Made by a program: the position numbers and the translations under genes
Source of the DNA: Mya arenaria
Lineage: Eukaryota > Mollusca > Bivalvia > Myida > Myidae
Direction of reading: 5' to 3'
DNA length: 64,000 bases
Assembly (NCBI RefSeq): GCF_026914265.1
Contig: NC_069130.1
Location: forward strand, 45,015,929 to 45,079,928
The notes under the pieces: generated by a model
The model's database searches: none
What the model was told of the DNA's origin: nothing
Seen by the model: the letters and a program-made list of their open reading frames with translations, nothing else
Shown here: one piece after another, positions 1 through 23,682 of the stretch
How positions within the stretch are numbered: the stretch's first letter is position 1
Layout of the letters: every line of letters begins with the position of its first letter

Positions 1-1190
1 CGAACTTGACCTAGATTTTATAGAGATGATCATTCTGACCAAGTTGCATTGAGACTAGGCTAAAATTGTGACCTCTATTGTGTTCACAAGGTTTTTGTAC
101 TAATTGACCTAGTGACCTAGTTATTGACCGTGAATGACCCAATATCAAACTTGACCTACATTTTACAGCGATGATCATTCTGACCAATTTGCATTGAGAT
201 TAGGCTAAAATTGTGACCTCTATTGTGTTCACAAGGTTTTTCTACTAATTGACCTAGTGACCTAGTTATTGACCGCGGATGACCCAATATCGAACTTGAC
301 CTACATTTTATAGAGATGATCATTCTGACCAAGTTGCATTGAGATTAGGCTAAAATTGTGACCTCTATTGTGTTCACAAGGTATTTCTACTAATTGACCT
401 ACTGACCTAGTTTTTGACCCCAGATGACCCAATATCGAACTTGACCTAGATTTCATAGAGATGATCAGTCTGACCAAGTTTCATAAAGATTAGGTCAAAA
501 TTGTGACCTCTGTTGTGTTCACAAGGTTTTTCTAATAATTGACCTAGTGACCTAGTTATTGACTGCGGATGACCCAATATCGAACTTGACCTAGATTTTA
601 TAGAGATGATTATTCTGACCAAGTTGCATTGAGATTAGGCTAAAATTGTGACCTCTATTGTGTTCACAAGGTTTTTGTACTAATTGACCTAGTGACCTAG
701 TTGTTGACCGCGGATGACCCAATATCGAACTTGACCTACATTTTATAGAGATGATCATTCTGACCAAGTTGCATTGAGATTAGGCTAAAATTGTGACCTC
801 TATTGTGTTCACAAGGTTTTTGTACTAATTGACCTAGTGACCTAATTATTGACCGCGGATGACCCAATATCGAACTTGACCTAGATTTTATAGAGATGAT
901 CATTCTGACCAAGTTGCATTGAGATTAGGCTAAAATTGTGAACTCTATTGTGTTCACAAGGTTTTTCTACTAATTGACCTAGTGACCTAGTTTTTGACCC
1001 CAGATGACCCAATATCGAACTTGACCTAGATTTTATAGAGATGATCAGTCTGACCAAGTTTCATAAAGATTAGGTCAAAATTGTGACCTCTATTGTGTTC
1101 ACAAGCAATTGTGAACGGACGGACGGACGGACGGACGGACGGACGACGGACGAAGAGTGATCACAAAAGCTCACCTTGTCACTACGTGAC
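1..1190. repeat. 145-bp tandem array with ACGG microsatellite and terminal hairpin (pearl-like element)
   Basis: About 7.6 units of 145 bp run from the left edge to about 1107; the shared word CGAACTTGACCTAGATTTTA recurs at 1, 146, 291 and 436. The array is followed by a (GGAC)n microsatellite at about 1116-1150. A hairpin then follows near 1168-1200, where AGCTCACC and GGTGAGCT flank TGTCA/TGACA. A tandem core followed by an ACGG tetranucleotide tract is the known layout of bivalve 'pearl' elements, thought to be Helentron-related. That family assignment is inference. The left end is outside the window. The array lies in or beside the AP2M1 intron between its last visible exon and the missing terminal exon(s). 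Confidence 0.75.
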
Positions 1191-2006
1191 AGGTGAGCTA
1201 ACAAAAAGAGAAAAGTAGATACCAATGCTTGTCTCCGCTTGTTTTCTCAGTCAATTTTGAGCCTACATGTGACTAGAATTTCATTAAAGCCAGTTAAGGA
1301 CCTTAATATATGTGTGTACTGTCACTGGTAACATTTGTATTAAGTTTCATGTGAATATCTTGTGTAACAGTTTTTGGGGCTATAGCCAAGGTTTATGCAT
1401 AAAAACAAACACACTAAAGCCATGACAATATGTTCACCTTAAACTTTGAACAGCCGACAAGCTTATAACATTAAGTATCTTAAGGTTAACTACAATATAA
1501 TGTACCATGCAATGCTTATAAAAGTTTTAATGATCAAGTGCCATTTCAATAAACATCATAGTAACAATTTTCAACTTGGTGAAAAATTGCCTTTTTTCTA
1601 ATTTGAATTTTAAGAAAACAAACAAAGTTTGTATAACAAAAATATGAAAACAAGCAAGAAAATGGTCTAAACAATATACGCATATGAATAAATTCGATGA
1701 AAAGTAGCAGGTATTTATAATAATCGTTGTTAAAAATTACGAAATCCTCACTCAGTTTTAAATATTCACTAAGATGCAATTTCAAGGTGAGAAACTTTCT
1801 TAATAGAATCTGCAATCCTGATTCACTCTGAACTTAAACTGAACTTTAAAATGAAATAATTTTTCAAATCAATCATAAAAGTAAGTTATTTGTGTTTCAA
1901 AATTTTGAAATCATTGAGGTGGGCAAGAAAAGCATCTTGGTGAAAATGTTAAACTTCAAACCTAAATTAAACAAAAACTGTATGTTATTCTAAAAGCTCT
2001 CAATCA

Positions 2007-13139
<11,133 letters not shown>

Positions 13140-13222
13140 CTGAAATAAAGTAGGATAAAATGCATCAAATTTTATTTAATAATTAAATAAATTGCTAGTC
13201 ATCAGACTGGACGGTACTATCT

Positions 13223-13387
13223 CAATGGTCGAAATTAGCACAAGCCCACAAGCCATGCACTGGTAAAATGTCTTTTGGGCTTGCTCAAATTCTGAATTTT
13301 ATATAGCAGGGCTTGTTAAAAAAAGTTGATGTCAAGCAATAGTATAAGAATTCGGGCTTGTTCATCCAAGTCTTATTTCGATGACTG
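13223..13387 (+). mobile_element. 165-bp MITE (copy 1) with 6-bp target duplication
   Basis: Begins CAATGGTCGAAATTAGCACA and ends ATTTCGATGACTG. The termini are inverted (CARTSRTCGAAAT). The 6-bp sequence CTATCT occurs immediately on both sides. The interior has three GGCTTG(T/C)-type words. A copy of the same length in the opposite orientation lies at 23683-23847. No coding capacity; a hAT-type origin is inference. Confidence 0.8.
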
Positions 13388-15168
13388 CTATCTGGTAAAA
13401 ATTATACAGGACTGGTTAATTTCTTTTTGATAAATAACGATATATATAGTCCAGATAAGATGTCAAATGTAATGTGTAAGTTTTGAAATAAATTTGGTAT
13501 CTTACACTATCAATGAGTATTTCAAGTTTCTTTTAGTTTTTCGATTTTATTTTAAATGAGCATCAACAGTGAACAATTGTCTTTTCTTTGTGTGACAGAA
13601 AACAATAACAGGTACAAACTTATTAATTAATTTGGGTACAAACTTATTAATTAATTTGTCTAACATGTCCCCAACTGTATTCTCACATCATGGAGAATTC
13701 AAATAATATGTCTAAGCGTTAGATTGAGTTTTTATTACTTTTTTTCATTCTCTTTCTTTGACATTTTATCAGGAAAGCTTGAATAAAAACATGCTATTTC
13801 TGCCTGCATATGTAAAAAGCATATGATTCTCAGCAATCAAAAAGCTTGAATAGTCAAACGCTGAGGTATCCGTCTCTTCCATTAATGTCAAACCCCTATT
13901 GAGGACCTAGAATTTCGCGTTGAGCTATTTTCTGTTGTTCCGCGATCATTATTAACATAATTTATTAGTTTTACAACACAATTCAGAATGTATGACTTTG
14001 AACCACTGTCACTCATCATCAATACATATTTTGACAACTGAAGAGGTGGGTGGGGAAGTGAATCCCAAAAAATAAGTTATTAAAAAGTACAAAAAGCTAT
14101 ACTAGTATGCAATACGATGGTGAATTCGTTATGTTAAATGAATTCTTTATTGCAAAATGAAAATAATGATAGGTGTAGAAAGATTGACAAATAAACAAAC
14201 TACTGAAATTACCGGTAAATTATTCACCAGTGGGTGTTTTCGGGGATCGATCCGTCAGAGCTTCCGGTCAAGATATATAAACGAATATAATTCGTCGATA
14301 TCGACAAAACGGTTACATACTACTATAAATCGCATAAGTGCAGCAATACTCGTTGATGTTCGCCAACCAAACGGGGTAGTTAAGCCTAAACCGTAAATTG
14401 CAGTTTAACATATTGTTGTAGCTAGACTCTCTTATTCAATATTCCGATTGATGGCCTCGCGCCACCTTCAGTTAAAATGATATTCAATATGGCGTCTATT
14501 GTTGATTTTGTTATGCATTGACATATCGACAAGCTTTTACAAAAGCTTATATAATTTAGTGTAATGTAACCTAGACGGTGTAAGTTACCTTGCGGCCGTG
14601 AATGTGAGTTTTCATTTTTTTAAACACAATTCAACAACTTTTCAGATCAGCATCACATTATATGTGTAAAACAGAGACATAAAGAAATGCAAAACCATAT
14701 TTTGTGAGTTTAATATTTGAAAATCATGTTTCATTACACGTATATTTTCATGATCCTGTTCGACCTGTTTAATACACTGTTAACGCCCACTGTTAACTGC
14801 TTTCGTTTTACGTGTATGTATACTGCTCAAACCTTGAAAGTCATTTTCCCATTAAGACCTCCAAATAAACAATTAGGTATAGATATACATACTGGTTAAA
14901 GAGGGGGGAAATAATAGATAAGTAATTTATAAAGGGAATACCTTACTGTAGAGTTAACAAAATACTTTAAGATTATATCGCATGGATTCTACTGGTTTCA
15001 ATACTGTACCCATTCATCCATAACAGTTGCACAAATATGATGAATATATGAAATTAGACTTGATTATCATAAATGTAGTTATACATATATTATACGAATT
15101 TTCATTCTTTATGACAAAAGTATTGCATTTTGGTTTAATTTATGTTTTATGTTGTGTTTTTTTTTATA
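13388..15168. other. Upstream flank of AP2M1; no clear gene
   Basis: No recognisable protein-coding gene is visible. A candidate 5' non-coding exon of AP2M1 would end at a minus-strand donor CGGCCGCAAG/GTAACTT at 14589/14588, in a locally CpG-richer stretch (about 14440-14610). This is weak evidence, and the promoter could lie anywhere up to the hAT element at 15174. The small plus-strand open frame at 14157-14396 has no recognisable features. Confidence 0.25.
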
Positions 15169-15173
15169 TTAGG

Positions 15174-18100
15174 CAGGGACGTAGCTGGAACCCAATTTGA
15201 AGTACTCCCATTTTTAGCGGGGGGTTCGGGGGTCCTCCCCCTGATTTTTTTTGTTTACTCGTGCGATTTGGTGGCATTTGACGCATATCTGTTAACTTGA
15301 AATGCAAGTTTTAAGTTAATAATAACTGAAGCAAAAAAGGAAACTGCAAGATCAAGCAATAAATATTCAAAACATAACTATACTTGATGGAGATGCCTCC
15401 CTCCGAATATATAGGATATACAGATGAACAAGTTGCATTAATGACAAATATCACATATAGTTTGATTTAAACATGGAAAACATCACAAGCAAATAATACA
15501 CAAATGTATACATAGTTTATCTTATGGATTTTTTTCCCATTCTGAAACAGTTTTACACAACAACACACGTTTAAACTTTGAACACTAACGCCAGCCGACG
15601 GTGTTTTTCTACGTGCAAAAACATCCACTACGTACTTAGCGTTGATATCTCGCTCTTGATAAATGTTAAGAAGCCTAAGACCTGAAAGCCTCTTGGTGGT
15701 CATCGTGTTGCGGAGGTACGTCTGGACTCTCCTCATCGTGGAGAAGGACCGCTCTGCCGTAGCTGTGGAAACGGGCATGCACATCAACACCATCATGCAA
15801 AGTCTTATGTTTGGATATGATGCCTCAGTGGCCACTCGCAAAGATGTTTCCAGGTCTGGATACTCAGCTGGGGATGTTGTGGTCCATTTAGCAATCCATC
15901 TTTTACACTCCCGGACAAACGTCTCCTCGTCACACTCTAAGTCTGGACTGTACTCTGCAAAAATCTCTGCGGCCCTGGCAGGTGTCAGTTCAGTAGCCTA
16001 TAACAAAACAAACATGACCCACTTTTTTATAATTAAACAATAAAATAAGCAATTGCTTTAAAGAAAAATATAGATATGCACAGAACTTAACGTTTTGGTA
16101 CACACACTGTGTTTTTTACGGAACAATAATATAATTGATGTGTTATTTAACTATACATGTATAACATTACGCAATTCCAAGTATTTTCATTGATATCACA
16201 TATTTTATTTCATCAAAAAAAGATGATTTTGGCGGCAGAAGATATTGTGCAGTAAATCTCCCATGCGGTTTAAGCAGGCGGGTTGTTAACTCAACAACTA
16301 GGTGGTCAATGAAAGGAAGGAACATGTTGACATTCCAGTATTCTGTGGGTGCTGCCGCTGGGCCTGTTTGTCTGTCGCCCCGGGCATCGAGGAATGGACA
16401 GCTCCACGCCAATGTCTCTTGCTAGTGACATAGCCTTTTCGTACAGCTTGTCCCATACTGTTGGATCGTTGCGTTCAGACTGAAATGATATTTGATAGTG
16501 ACGTAACATTAAACAACGCATTAGTAAAGCGCACGGCAACGTCCATCTTTCTTTTTGTAAGTCAAAAGATGGGAAAAACATTTAATAACATATGACTGCA
16601 AATATGTTCAATTCATGTACACACAAAAATATGAATTGTTTCTGTAAACATATATACACGCAATGAAATTAGTGCACTGTGAATGAGTGACGGGTCTAGG
16701 AAAAAATATACATGGCCATTTACGCCGATGAAAAGTATAACTATAGTCCGACCCGAAGTAAGATCAAGTACACTGGTACATATTGACTTACATATGATTT
16801 TGTCGGTTAACCGAGGCTTGATTTAAAATAACACTAATCTATAACTTTTCTGTCATAACGAAATGAATTCAGCCCACAACTAGCCGTTAGGAAAATGAAT
16901 TAAATAACAACTCTCTAACATAGCGACAACAACACGTGCTTCTTCTGTTGCCTCCAGTAAATCACACGTCTTCTTCTGGAAGAGTTTCGACAGGTGTACG
17001 AGCCCTGACAACGCATGTTCGACAGCCACTAGGGTAGTGATGAACTCGAAGTTCTGATAGAGCGACTGTATCCCGCGGCTTTGCTGTCACCATAGTCGCT
17101 AGCGAGTTCGTCCAAGGAACTTACAACAACTCTGGAAATTCATGACACAATTAAATCAATGTTTCGAGAATGGTTTGTGAGCGAATAACATGAACATCGA
17201 AAGCCTTCTATTCAGACGTGCATTATTTTAACTAAAAAAGTGATAAGAAAACAGACTAAGAAATATCACATAATTAGGTAAAAATACAATAAACACTTTG
17301 AAAAATATTGATTTAGAGCATTTAGGCATTGTATACTTTAAGTATGTTTACTCAAGATTACCCAAATGAGCATAGGAAAGTGTACAAAGCATCCCCTCTA
17401 GCTGCCCAGCGGGTCTCGCACAGAGATTGCAGTTTAGTGCGCTTATCCATCTCGACACGGGCAACTTCATCGTTGTCAAGGTTATCCTGGAAGCGTAGGA
17501 GGCGTTTAGCGGAGTAGTTAAAAGCAAACGCTATTTGTTGTACGGTAGCCATCATGTTCCTTGCATACATTTCTTTTGATGCGTGGATAATAGCCAGGTT
17601 GAGGCAGTGGGCTTTGCAGTGGGTGTACACAGCCCCAGGAATAGGCTGTTGGATCCTTGCCTGTACTTGGATCTCCGTGTTCTAGATGCTCTTTTAATAT
17701 GGGATCCTGCTTGGCCTGAAAGCTCAATAGGGCCTGAAAAATTCCCTTATCGCATTCATGCCCCCTCAAGGCAATGTTCTGTTACCCACAAAACACTATC
17801 GCTTCTGTTATACTAACAAGGATCTTTCTGTTCTTTTCAACGACCACATTGTATTGGGATGACATGCTACATAGTATGTCTTTTTTCGCCCTTCATTATT
17901 GCTAAGAAATGATCTGCTTTTTTGGTGGGCAAAAGGTTGTCGGAGACGCCATTTTTGTTTGTTTAAAATTTGCGCTGTTTAAAACTCGACTTGACGTAAT
18001 AAAGACGGGAGGTAACTATGGTTGATCATAGTTATAATACGTAAAAGTAAAGCTAAGTTGTTTACCGTGTTTAAGATTTCATGTTTAAAGTGTGCTTGGA

Positions 18101-18309
18101 ACATCGTAGTAAAGGATACTATGTACAGTTACTACCGATATGTATGACATTTAACATTAAATTTTATAATGCCGAGCTGGATTGGTTTCAAATTCTCCTG
18201 TACCCCCTTAGGGTTCAAGTTTTATACTGGATTTAGGCCATTTAGAATTTTCATTTTTCAAAATCGAAGTACTCCCGGGAGTATGGGAGTATGCCTGGCT
18301 ACGCGCCTG
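15174..18309 (-). mobile_element. Decayed hAT transposon with 5-bp target duplication
   Basis: The left end reads CAGGGACGTAGCTGG. The reverse complement of the right end reads CAGGCGCGTAGCCAGG. Both ends then carry GAAGTACTCCC-type subterminal words. TTAGG flanks the element on both sides (15169-15173 and 18310-18314). Length is 3,136 bp. The interior encodes a broken hAT transposase on the minus strand. The 5-bp duplication sets it apart from the classic 8-bp hAT footprint. Confidence 0.85.
15540..17769 (-). pseudogene. hAT transposase remnant (ZMYM1-like, DUF4371 plus C-terminal dimerisation domain)
   Basis: Minus-strand pieces in order: 17769-17360 (GIFQALLSFQAKQDPILKEH and, in another frame, HCLNLAIIHASKE and ETRWAARGDALYTF), about 17140-16930 (FITTLVAVEHALSGLVHLSK region), 16581-16200 (PRCPGRQTNRP, then YWNVNMFLPFIDHLV) and 15998-15540 (CMPVSTATAERSFSTMRRVQ). 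The last piece is the hAT C-terminal dimerisation motif. Several gaps may be introns: an acceptor TTGTTATAG precedes the 15998 exon. At least two frame changes (near 17050 and 17640) and the lack of an N-terminal part show that the gene is dead. Confidence 0.8.
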
Positions 18310-18574
18310 TTAGGATAGGAAACCATTTCTTTCATATAACTTTGTGATAAACCATCTTGTTATCCCAGTGCAAACCTATTTATAGGCTGTGAATCATAGT
18401 AACAGATAATCATCAATTTGGTATATGATAATTTAGATATTAACACTGACTCTGCGAGCTAAATGGCTGTACTGTAGACATGACAAGGGTGATTTGACTT
18501 TTTAGATCCCCTGAGTACAAAAATGCCTTCAAATTCACATTAACATTATGCAAATATGTGAACCTTGGCAATGA

Positions 18575-20250
18575 CAGAGAGGTAGATTTAGGTCTTAAAA
18601 GCGGTAGTTCGGGTTCAAAAGCGGTAGAATTTCTAATACCTTTATTTTTCAGTCAATAACAATGATGGAAACAATGTAAACAAAAACTTGATATTTGTTG
18701 CTATTTTTAGATTTTCGGAAAATACACATAAAATACGTCATGGTTAAGAGACTTGTCAAATGTCAGTGTTTTTGCCGAGAAACAGAAGGAATATTGCCTC
18801 TTACTTGTAAAAACAAGTTTATATTCAGAAGAGCTGCTAAAAAAATCAAATTAGACTGCCAAAGCAGGTCGGAATGTAAGTACAGACGACTGCAGAATTG
18901 TGTATGTCAATTTTCCCGCCAAAATGTCGTAAAATTTTAATGATACACTGTAGATAATTATGTCTCCCCCTCTCTGGGGGAGACATATTGTTTTTGCCCT
19001 GTCCGTCAGTCCGGTAGTCCGTCAGTCCGTACGTCACACTTCGTTTCCGATCGATAACTGGAAAACCGCATGACCTAGGATCACCAAACTTGGTAGGGAG
19101 GTTGGTCGTGAGGTGTAGAGGATCCCTATTGTTTTTGGGGTCACTAGGTCAAAGGTCAAGGTCGCGGCGACCCCCAATATAAAAAACATTTCTGCTCAAA
19201 ATCTTGAGAACGGTTTGACCTAGGTTCACCAAACTTGGTAGGGAGGTTGTTCGTGAGGTGTAGAGGATCCCTATTGTTTTTGGGGTCACTAGGTCAAAGG
19301 TCAAGGTCGCGGCGACCCCCAATATAAAAAACATTTCTGCTCAAAATCTTGAGAACGGTTTGACCTAGGTTCACCAAACTTAGTAGGGAGGTTGGTCATG
19401 AGGTGTAGAAGATCCCTATTGTTTTTGGGGTCACTAGGTCAAAGGTCAAGGTCGCGGCGACCCCCAATGTAAAAAACATTTCCGCTCAATATCTTGAGAA
19501 TGGTTTGACCTAGGTTCACCAAACTTGGTAGGGAGGTTGATCATGAGGTTTAGAAAACTCCTATATTTTGGGGGGTCACAAGGTCAAAGGTCAACGTCGC
19601 TGTGACCTCTAATGTAAAAAAATATTTCCGTGCAATATCAGGAGAATGCTTTGATCTAGGTTCACCAAACTTTGAAGTGAGGTTGGTCATGATGTCTAGT
19701 TGATTTTGCGATCAGTTGGTCAAAGGTCAAGGTCACTGACCTTGAGGTGAAGAACCGGTTTCTGCTCAATAACTCAAGAACGTTTACACCCAGGAACTTC
19801 ATACTTGGTATGCCAGTTAGTCATGACTAGTTGATGGCCCCTATTGATTTTGGGATCAGAAGGTCAAAGATATTGATTATTTCTCACCTACGACCACACA
19901 ATGGGGGAGACATGCGCTTTTTCAAAAAGGCAATCTCTAGTTAACACATTGAAACTGTTGTTTTCTTTGATGTTTTGACAGTTTTATAATGTTTTTGATA
20001 TTTAAAAATGCTGATTAGTAGTCTGGTGTACCATACAGGTAACTTAGCAACGATCTCGACAAAGTGTTAAGTGATTTGACAAGTTGTTTATTGCACCATG
20101 TTCTTTAAAGTTTTTAAAAGAAAATTTAAGGCCAATTTGATATAATTTTGCGTTTTTTAAAGAGCTTTGAATAGCGGTAGAATTCGACAGGAAAGCGGTA
20201 TGGCGTTAGAAGGGTCTCAAAAGCGGTATATTTGACCTACCGCCGATAGA
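18575..20250. mobile_element. Candidate transposon bracketed by GCGGTA(G) motif clusters
   Basis: GCGGTA(G) occurs at 18601 and 18621 near one side, and at 20174, 20195 and 20223 near the other, with TACCGCC at 20238. Such clustered subterminal motifs are typical of transposase-binding sites in DNA elements, but no clean terminal repeat or target duplication was found. A separate repeat element (18960-19942) sits inside. An 81-codon Cys/Lys-rich frame at 18695-18940 is not recognised. Confidence 0.35.
18960..19942. repeat. Repeat element with ~145-bp units and DR1-like motifs
   Basis: The element starts near TGTCTCCCCCTCTCTGGGGG and ends near GGGGGAGACATGCGC followed by GGCAATCTCTAG. Roughly six units of about 145 bp follow a degrading gradient; for example TTGAGAACGGTTTGACCTAG recurs 145 bp apart. 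Four units carry the exact word AGGTCAAAGGTCA, and later units carry partial forms. A CCGTCAGTCCGT microsatellite-like tract lies near the left end. Similar in organisation to the window's first array (tandem core plus short simple repeat), so possibly another pearl/Helentron-type element. Confidence 0.75.
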
Positions 20251-20611
20251 GTTCACATGTATGATTATGATTTTATGAACGTTTTTAAATAAAACAGTCT
20301 TTTAATTTGCAGAAATTAAACTACATACAATTAACGCGCTTCGTCCTAATTTTTAACACAATCGCATTTACCATTAATTATTCTAACATGTCATGTCAAA
20401 AGGTAAAGAGAGATAATTTATTTCCTCTGATATGAAGATACATGACACATGATAATCAGAACATATACAAAGAAACATACAGTCTTATAGAACAAAAAAT
20501 ACATAAATGGTATACTATAAACATATAAATCAGGTATATCAAGAAGTATAACTATAAATAATACAATGAATAATACTGTATTAATAACAATGCATCTACA
20601 CATGTACTGAA

Positions 20612-23600
20612 CATAGGCGGATCCAGGGGGGGGGACCCGGCGCCCCCCCCCCCCCTAAAATTTTCCAAGTAAATGTATAAATTATTAATATCGTTCCATC
20701 ATTGTAGATAGCTTTTAAGGTTATGATTTGCTCCACACAAAAAATAGATCTCGATTTACCGTGGTTGTATCGAACATCTATTTGGCCAATCTCGACTTTC
20801 CAATAGACCATAATCCTTTGCGGCATGGTGACTTCCGGTTTATTTCCGGGTTATGACGAAGTACAATAACAGCGATAAATACGGACAAATTATCATTCCA
20901 GGTTTGTTATAATTTATTTATTTTTATTAGATTTGTCATTTTAATGAGTTTATATTACATTATTGTGATATTATTTGAATGTCATGAGCTATAAATCGCT
21001 TGACTGTTTACTTGGACAGTTAGTTCTGGTGGGTGGGGTAGATGGTTCAGAAAAGACTGCAGTTACTATTCTTATTGGAGTATTATAAACAACAAATTCT
21101 CATCTATTCTAAAACATTTGTTTTGAAAATTAACACAAATAATACATTAGTCTGTTTTACTATCTGACAGTCATAATCTAATGAGGAATCTGTATGTACA
21201 TTACCAGGTATAACTAATAGTCTTATGAATGAACATAAATAAATCATCATCAATATAAATTATGATATTTATACTGCTGTGTGTATTTTATTACTATGTA
21301 ATAAACATTTTACATAGAGTAATTATGCCATGCTGTCACCTGTGTAGTCTCCTGAATGATTTGTTATTTTCAAATATTATGATGGCCACCGGACTAGTCG
21401 CATACCCCCAGGCCTGGAATTAAATCGGTTTCCAGATTGTCTTAAAACCCATTCATAAATAAGTCTGAGAGTAACTTACTTTTTTATAAAAATATGCTTT
21501 TTATGTTCCATTCCTTTCTTTACAGATATGATTCAAATATGCTGATGTTACCTTCTGAGATCATTACTTTCAATGAAGAACATCACTACAATTGGTTGGG
21601 CTGCTAGATTGGTAGCAACGTGATGGACAGCTAGTACCTGACATGCTATTGTTGGTTTGGCATCTATTGCTTACTGGGCCGCTATATTGGATGGACCATA
21701 CGTGTTGGTTGAACAATTATAAATGGTTGGACTGGAAGTGTTGGTTGGACCACCAGTGTTGTTTGGACTGCTTGTTGGACAGAATGTGTGATAGACAACT
21801 AGTGTTATTTGAATCACTGTTGGGTCATATTGGTTGGATTCCCATTGCTAGTACTTGTTGGATCTCTTTTGTTGGTTGAACTGTTATTTTTTGACTGTTA
21901 TTATTGATATTCATACATGTATAATATGTTAAACGCTTAGTATTCAACACTTATTATTATTATTGTTATCATAAGAAATAGTATTATTCAAAAATCATAT
22001 AAATATATAAAATTAAATATTTTTTTATGTCCATGTACTTTAGTTATGTTTTACATTTACAATGTGCATCATAATGTTTTATTATATGAACAACTCTTTT
22101 TATAGATTTTTAAATAAACATTAATTCTGTACAACCATTTTTTGTTTCTTTTGCTACAATTTGTATGATAGTGTCAGACATTTTCTACAGAAATGATAAA
22201 TTTGTCATAAAAAAAACACAGCAAAAAAAATCAGAGCTCATGGTAACTTCTTTAAATGCTGATTCTCATCAAAATGAATAAGTTGAATTGCATCATTGAA
22301 TGTATGATTCTTCATTAAATTTGATGAGATCTCCTGCCAATTGACCTTTAGGGACATGCACCTTTAAAACTGCAATCTTACAGATTAACCGACTCTTACG
22401 AAACATAATTGGTCCGAGACGTTGTGGAACGCTCTTATCGATTAAATTATCTATTATGACGTATTCAGTAGAATGTGTTAGCGTTTGGCTATCCTCCGTT
22501 TTTACGGCTATACGCAGGAAGTAAAACGCCGTTCAATCGGACTAAGCGTAGTTTTGTAGTGAATATCGGACGGCTGAAATACATGCGGGGAATATCGGAC
22601 ACTACAGTTATTTTAATAAAATATGTTCTGGTTTTATTCAACATTGTGTTGAATGTATTAACCCTGAGAAGTCAGTGAAACAGACGTTTGCTCGTCTGTT
22701 TCACTTTTCGGATCGTTCGTCATAATGACTAAATACAATGTACAGAATAGCACCCAGCAGACTACGTTCTGTGCAAACATTTTTTTTATTTGTCTTCACA
22801 TTTCTATGACTTTGAAAGTATTTTAAAGTTAATTACTATAAGCGACTGTCTTATGCTAAACAAATCTGTTCGAAAGATTGATATGGCGGGAGTGTCAAAC
22901 AGCTTTGAATCATATCAGACGCCGAGAAGCTTGTCATCTTATATGGATCCAAGCTGTTTCCATATTAATTATATCATCAGCCGGAAAGGAGTTAATATTT
23001 CACCTTCTCTGAATATATTCGCAGAAGTCAGTATAAACTATAAAGCGACTTAAAACAATAAACTAGAAATGAATGGCAGTAAATTTAGAATAAGATCAGA
23101 CGCTGCTTTGGATGTACGGCATATGATCTGACCCTGCACTGTTAACAACTCAAAATAACCACATGCCGTCTACATTGATAAGTTAAGACCCTGCTCAGAT
23201 CAGACGACACGTAACGTAGAATACTTAATCGGACAAAAACATTGTCCTACTGTAGTACAATGCTAACATCATCATCATCATCCTCATTAATCGCCAAGTA
23301 AGATATCAATTTTACCGAGTGCAAAAGTCAGAGGTGTCTTTAGATCATAAGACATAAATAAAAGCCTCCACGACAGTTCATGCAAATCTATGTGGATTGC
23401 TTGAATTAATGCATTAAATCGATTGGTCGAAAATGAAACTATTGTTCTATATATAGCATTTGCATAACGCATTTCCCAGAAGCATTGAGCCCCGGCGTTC
23501 CATAGTAAACACATGCAATAGTTTAAGAGCTTGAGGCCGTCGCGAAGGGCTAAGACCCCCAGAATTACCGTGAAAACACATGGGGGCCTTAGCGGCCAAC

Positions 23601-23673
23601 AGAAGTCAATTTCAAAATTTACGCCCCCCCCCCCCCCCCCCCCCCCTAACTGAGAAACCTGGATCCGCCACTG
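20612..23673. mobile_element. Candidate 3.06-kb hAT-like element with GGCGGATCCAGG ends
   Basis: The left end reads CATAGGCGGATCCAGG followed by G and C runs. The reverse complement of the right end reads CAGTGGCGGATCCAGG followed by a long G run. CTGAA directly flanks both ends (20607-20611 and 23674-23678), supporting one element with a 5-bp duplication. No transposase frame is visible. Inside is a CpG-richer segment at 20760-20930 that looks promoter-like, and a TTGGTTGGA-rich degenerate stretch at 21590-21890. Two independent insertions remain possible. Confidence 0.5.
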
Positions 23674-23682
23674 CTGAAATAT

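Noticed and set aside
14157-14396. 79-codon plus-strand frame upstream of AP2M1
   Set aside because: No recognisable features and no start or splice context; probably chance.
15663-16043. 126-codon plus-strand frame
   Set aside because: Antisense of the hAT transposase dimerisation exon.
20853-20905. Possible first coding exon (ATGACGAAGTACAATAACAG... before a GT donor) in a CpG-richer stretch
   Set aside because: No downstream exon continues the frame convincingly; the next acceptor near 21529 leads to a stop after a few codons.
22674-22705. Perfect 13-bp-arm hairpin AGTGAAACAGACG / CGTCTGTTTCACT as a terminator or small RNA
   Set aside because: Rho-independent terminators do not apply in animals, there is no adjacent gene, and no other copy was noticed in the window.
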